The notes below the pieces were generated by a model. That model ran no database searches, had not been told where the DNA came from, and was given only the letters and a program-made list of their open reading frames with translations. Shown here in pieces: positions 60,787 through 64,000 of a stretch of 64,000 nt of DNA. Every line of letters starts with the position of its first letter. Positions within the stretch are counted from its first letter, which is position 1. The stretch spans positions 62,001-126,000 of the forward strand of contig CAKPAW010000002.1 in NCBI GenBank assembly GCA_934133165.1, in the 5' to 3' direction. Source of the stretch: an uncultured Clostridia bacterium (GTDB lineage: Bacteria > Bacillota > Clostridia > TANB77 > CAG-508). The position numbers and the translations under genes were made by a program.

Positions 60787-62029
60787 ATGGACGGATATAA
60801 ACAAGCAATAGAATTACTAAAAAAATATAATCAAGAAAAAATAATAAAAGAATTAGAAAAAAACGATAATCCAGAATTAGTAGAACAAATACTACATATT
60901 GATTTTAATAAGATAGAAAAGTGTATACAAAAAATAGGAAAAGAAGAGCAATATAAAGATGAAAAAATAGAAAATATTCATTATATAGATGGAAACAAAT
61001 TAAGTAATGAAGAAAAAATTCATTATGAGAATATAGGAAGAAACGTTATATCAAAAGGCAAATATGCAGTAGTTACAATGGCAGGAGGACAACGGAACCA
61101 GACTAGGACATAGTGGACCAAAAGGAACATTTTTAATTAATGTAAAACCTAAAGAAAAATATCTATTTGAGATTTTAGCAGATACATTAATAAGGGCAAA
61201 TAAAGAGTATAATACAGTTATTCCATGGTATATAATGGTAAGTAGAGAAAATCAAGAGGAAACAATTAATTTTTTTAAAGATAAAAATTATTTTAATTAT
61301 CCAAAAGAACAAATTAAATTTTTTATGCAAGGAGAGATGCCATTAATAGGAGAAGATAAACAATTCCTATTAAATAAAGAAAGAAAAGTTATGCTTGCAT
61401 CTGATGGAAATGGAAGTATATATCATTCAATGAAAGAACATAAAATTTTAGAAGATATGAAACAAAAAAATATAGAGTGGGTATATATATGTTCAGTAGA
61501 TAATGTGTTACTTCAAATGGTAGAGCCAATTTTACTAGGTTTAACAATAGAACAAAAAAGTGAAATTGCATCAAAAACAATAGTAAAAGCAAACCCAGGA
61601 GAAAGAGTAGGGGTATTTTGTAATAAGAACGGAAAACCTTATGTAATAGAATATACAGAGCTTCCAGAAGATATGGCACAAATGACAGATGAAAATGGAG
61701 AATTACTATTTGGAGAAGCACATATAATGTGTAATTTATTTTCAATAAAAGCAATAGAAAAGATTTCAGAAGAGATACTTCCATATCATATTGCTTTTAA
61801 GAAAATAAACCATTATATAGAAGGAAAACTAGTAGTACCTAATAATCCAAATGCTTATAAATTTGAACAATTTATTTTTGATGGATTTTCATTCTTTCAA
61901 AATATTACTTTGCTTCGTGGAAAAAGAGAGGAAGATTTTGCACCAGTAAAAAATAAAGAAGGAAACGATAGTCCAGCAACAGCAGCTAAATTATATAATA
62001 ATTATTGGGAAAATTTTAGCAAAAAATAG
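60787..62029 (+). CDS. UDP-sugar pyrophosphorylase (UDPGP family); needs a +1 shift at CGG
   Basis: An eukaryotic-type UDPGP/AGX-like uridylyltransferase. The frame from ATG 60787 (AAGAGG ribosome site) reads to GKYAVVTMAGGQ, then CGG, and stops at 61113. Dropping the C of CGG (61093) gives GGQGTRLGHSGPKG, the UTP-binding signature of the family, and an open frame to 62029. The joined product is 413 aa, a normal length, with ICSVDNVLLQMVEP and the sugar-binding GEAHIMCNLFSIKAI. It makes UDP-GlcNAc or UDP-hexose. Without the shift the signature is destroyed. Confidence 0.88.
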
Positions 62030-62058
62030 TAAAGTGAATATATTATTTTAGAACAAAA

Positions 62059-62189
62059 CTGAAAATTTTCAATTTTCAGTCTTAACTCTACTTTTTTATC
62101 CTACTCAAAAAAATTGAAATTTTCAGTAAATTTGTTCGTGTGCGAAAATTAATTAAATAAATTTTCTGTGCAATATTTTATATAATAGA
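62059..62189 (-). repeat. Double-hairpin repeat family 2, copy B (inverted, first hairpin truncated)
   Basis: Reverse complement of copy A at 50665-50824, with the same CTGAAAATTTT palindrome, ATCCTACTCAAAAAAATTG, GTTCGTGTGCGAAAATT and CTGTGCAATATTTTATATAA blocks. The left arm of the TATATA hairpin is missing. It sits behind the terminator of the minus-strand holin-like gene. Confidence 0.8.
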
Positions 62190-62238
62190 AAAATAAGAAT
62201 TTCTTGTAGTTAAAACTACATAGAAATTCTTATTTTTT
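62190..62238 (-). terminator. Rho-independent terminator of the holin-like gene
   Basis: On the minus strand AATAAGAATTTCTATGTAG pairs with CTACAAGAAATTCTTATT, followed by T residues. Confidence 0.75.
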
Positions 62239-62244
62239 GTGTGG

Positions 62245-62622
62245 CTACATTTGTTGTTCGCCAGGTAAGAAATAGTCGACAACACCATAAATTAAGGCAC
62301 CTACGATAGCAGCCATCCAAGAAATTGTATATCCTGCTACAAAATATTGAGTTACATATAAAACAATAGCAGAAAGTACAAAACCTACAAAACCTTTTCC
62401 AAATGGACTAGCATGAAGACCTGTGAATTTAACGATTAAATAATCTATTACAGCAAGAACAATAGCAGCAACAGCTAATGTCCAAAAGTTAGCAATATGA
62501 AATCCAGGTGTAAAGAAAGCTGTTATTGCAAGGACTATAGCTGAAACAATAAGTCTTCCAACAATTTGCCAAACAGTGCTAGTTCCATATTTAGATTGAC
62601 TACGAGTTTGATTTTCTGACAT
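62245..62622 (-). CDS. Phage-holin-family IV / YvlD-like membrane protein
   Basis: A 125-aa protein with four predicted helices (about 19-38, 46-63, 74-92, 97-115), matching PF04020: FHIANFWTLAVAAIVLAVID and the GFVGFVLSAIVLYVTQYFVAG region. Despite the name most members are chromosomal membrane proteins of unknown role; no phage genes are nearby. GGAGG precedes ATG 62622. Confidence 0.82.
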   Translation of the reverse strand: MSENQTRSQSKYGTSTVWQIVGRLIVSAIVLAITAFFTPGFHIANFWTLAVAAIVLAVIDYLIVKFTGLHASPFGKGFVGFVLSAIVLYVTQYFVAGYTISWMAAIVGALIYGVVDYFLPGEQQM

Positions 62623-62781
62623 AATAAAAACCTCCTTATTTTTGAAAATTTTAAAATCGCAATTTAAATGGTTTTATAATGTTATTATTCACAATTTTTT
62701 TTGAAATATACAAAAAGTGAATAAAAGCTTAAAAATCGGTTAAAAATAAGTAAAAAATAAAAATGTAAGGAATGAAAAAAT

Positions 62782-63465
62782 ATGTTATTAACTTTTATAA
62801 GAACTATTACTTTATACATACTAGTATTAATAGTAATGCGTTTTATGGGAAAAAGAGAAATAGGGCAACTTCAACCATTTGAACTTGCAATTTCAATTAT
62901 GATAGCAGATTTAGCAACAATTCCAATGGCAGAAACAGGAATACCAATTTCAAGTGGAGTTATTCCAATATTAGGATTATTGGTAATGCACTTAACAATT
63001 TCAGTCATAAATTTAAAAAGCATAAAAATGAGAAAAATTATTTGTGGAAAACCTGCTATACTAATTTACAGAGGAAGAATACAAGAAAAAACAATGAAAA
63101 AAGAGAGATTTACAATAAATGAATTAGAAGAAAGATTAAGAGGATATAATGTTACAAATATAGGAGATATAGAATATGCAATATTAGAAACAAGTGGACA
63201 AATAAGCATATTACAAAAGCCTAACAAAAGAAACGCAATACCAGAAGATTTTGGAATTATGCCAGAATATGAAGGAATAGCTTATGATTTAGTAATAGAT
63301 GGAAAAATAATGAAGGAAAATTTAGAAAAATTGGATAAAGATTACAATTGGCTATTAAAACAAGTTGAACCTTTTGGTATAAAGCCAGAGGAAGCATTAA
63401 TAGCTACAATTGATGGAAAAGGAAATTTCTTCTGTCAAGAAAAAGAGGAAAAAAAGAAAAATTAG
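62782..63465 (+). CDS. DUF421 (YetF-domain) membrane protein
   Basis: A 227-aa protein. Three N-terminal helices include VMRFMGKREIGQLQPFELAI (about 19-38), the family signature. A cytoplasmic YetF-like domain follows: KPAILIYRGRIQEK, LRGYNVTNIGDIEYAILETSGQISI. In Bacillus YetF-family proteins are linked to spore germination, but here function is open. DUF4363 follows in the same operon, an arrangement common in Clostridia. Confidence 0.88.
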   Translation: MLLTFIRTITLYILVLIVMRFMGKREIGQLQPFELAISIMIADLATIPMAETGIPISSGVIPILGLLVMHLTISVINLKSIKMRKIICGKPAILIYRGRIQEKTMKKERFTINELEERLRGYNVTNIGDIEYAILETSGQISILQKPNKRNAIPEDFGIMPEYEGIAYDLVIDGKIMKENLEKLDKDYNWLLKQVEPFGIKPEEALIATIDGKGNFFCQEKEEKKKN

Positions 63466-63503
63466 AAATAAGTAGATATAGAATTAGAAAGGAATGTAAA
63501 AAA

Positions 63504-63893
63504 ATGACTAAAGAATGGATTATATGCATTATAATCATCATACTTATAATAAGCTTAAATATTATAACTCAAAATTATACAAAACAATCAGTGGAACAAA
63601 TAAACGAAAATTTAGAAAAATTAAAAGAAAAACTAGAAGAAGAAAACCAAAACAAAGAAGAATTGCAAGAAAAGATGGAAAGTATTATGGAAGAGTGGAA
63701 GAAGAGATTTAATACTTTAGCATATTTTATAGAACATGATGAATTAGAAAAAGCAGAAACAGAGCTTACAGGTTTAAAAGCAAATATAGAAGTAGAAGAA
63801 TATGAGCAAGCAGTATCAGAGCTAGAAAAAGCAATATTTATATTAAACCATATAAAATATAAATTTAAATTAGAAATAAAAAATGTATTTTAA
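63504..63893 (+). CDS. DUF4363-family protein
   Basis: A 129-aa protein: one N-terminal helix (about 4-21), a Glu/Lys coiled coil (about 28-62), and a C-terminal helical hairpin (WKKRFNTLAYFIEHDELEKA; SELEKAIFILNHIKYK). This is the usual partner of DUF421 genes. Membrane-anchored with the coiled coil outside or at the membrane face; function unknown. GGAATG ribosome site. Confidence 0.82.
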   Translation: MTKEWIICIIIIILIISLNIITQNYTKQSVEQINENLEKLKEKLEEENQNKEELQEKMESIMEEWKKRFNTLAYFIEHDELEKAETELTGLKANIEVEEYEQAVSELEKAIFILNHIKYKFKLEIKNVF

Positions 63894-63956
63894 AAGTTAA
63901 TGCAAAAAAAGCACATAGAGAAAATTAACAGAAAAAACTCAAAAAAGATATAGAAA

Positions 63957-63988
63957 AAACGCTATCAATTTCAGTATTGATAGCGTTA
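63957..63988 (-). terminator. Terminator for a minus-strand gene beyond the window
   Basis: AACGCTATCAAT/ATTGATAGCGTT stem; on the minus strand it is followed by TTTTTTC. This suggests a leftward gene ending just past the right edge. Confidence 0.5.
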
Positions 63989-64000
63989 TATATTATGCTA

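Noticed and set aside
41121..62029. Explaining the three frame breaks simply as sequencing errors
   Set aside because: Errors usually hit homopolymers. None of the three sites is one, and all three produce the otherwise avoided codon CGG before A. The possibility is kept open until reads are checked.
62245..62622. Prophage lysis gene
   Set aside because: The holin-family label is historic; no other phage gene lies nearby and the family is mostly chromosomal.
1..64000. CRISPR array or cas genes
   Set aside because: No regularly spaced direct repeats and no Cas-like protein were seen; all repeats found are dispersed palindromic elements.

Overview
The window is strongly AT-rich DNA from an endospore-forming, probably anaerobic, member of the Clostridia. 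spoIVA and a ytxC homologue show sporulation. The T-box-controlled threonyl-tRNA synthetase, LexA, AddA, the heterodimeric ABC exporter and the gap-pgk-tpiA-gpmI cluster are typical of low-GC Firmicutes. Several family combinations (GGGtGRT protein with a NifU-like scaffold; TIGR04086 with an HD protein and SecD/SecF; DUF4912 with GH57) recall uncultured gut Clostridia. The species is not identifiable by eye.

Layout. 0-8 kb: lepA, rlmB, a membrane-anchored unknown, T-box and thrS, rqcP. 8-13 kb: IS3-family remnant, then a two-gene ABC exporter. 13-17 kb: rRNA methyltransferase, small or unknown genes, and a decayed response regulator. 17-22 kb: ZIP transporter, addA, then a small minus-strand locus with a broken micro-gene. 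22-28 kb: glycolytic cluster with an embedded Nudix gene. 28-32 kb: NifU-like/GGGtGRT pair, VTT membrane protein, GIY-YIG protein. 32-37 kb: YgjP-like peptidase, TIGR04086, HD hydrolase and an unusually degenerate SecD/SecF pair. 37-45 kb: ytxC, the glycogen-type genes (GH57 branching enzyme, DUF4912, GT4), interrupted by a pilin-like repeat protein. 45-50 kb: trpS, obgE, lexA. 51-57 kb: MreB-like, TetR with acyl-CoA synthetase, then tRNA-Met and tRNA-Tyr. 57-64 kb: transglycosylase, SUMF1-like surface protein, spoIVA, UDP-sugar pyrophosphorylase, holin-like, DUF421 and DUF4363 genes.

The most striking observation concerns the codon CGG. It is nearly absent from the coding sequence (I found only four in-frame CGGs in credible long genes). 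Three of those four sit exactly where three unrelated genes (ABC exporter subunit, repeat protein, UDP-sugar pyrophosphorylase) need a +1 shift to stay open. In each case dropping the C of CGG gives a GGA glycine codon and restores the family sequence. This suggests +1 frameshifting at an unassigned or starved CGG codon.

Second, the tRNA-Tyr gene carries a 222-nt group I intron inside its anticodon. Third, the window has several families of short structured repeats. Two are double-hairpin elements that always follow a terminator in the orientation of the upstream gene. One is a GTCCCC-type palindromic family that hugs stop codons and is also built in frame into RlmB and AddA. No CRISPR array, prophage or complete insertion sequence was seen.
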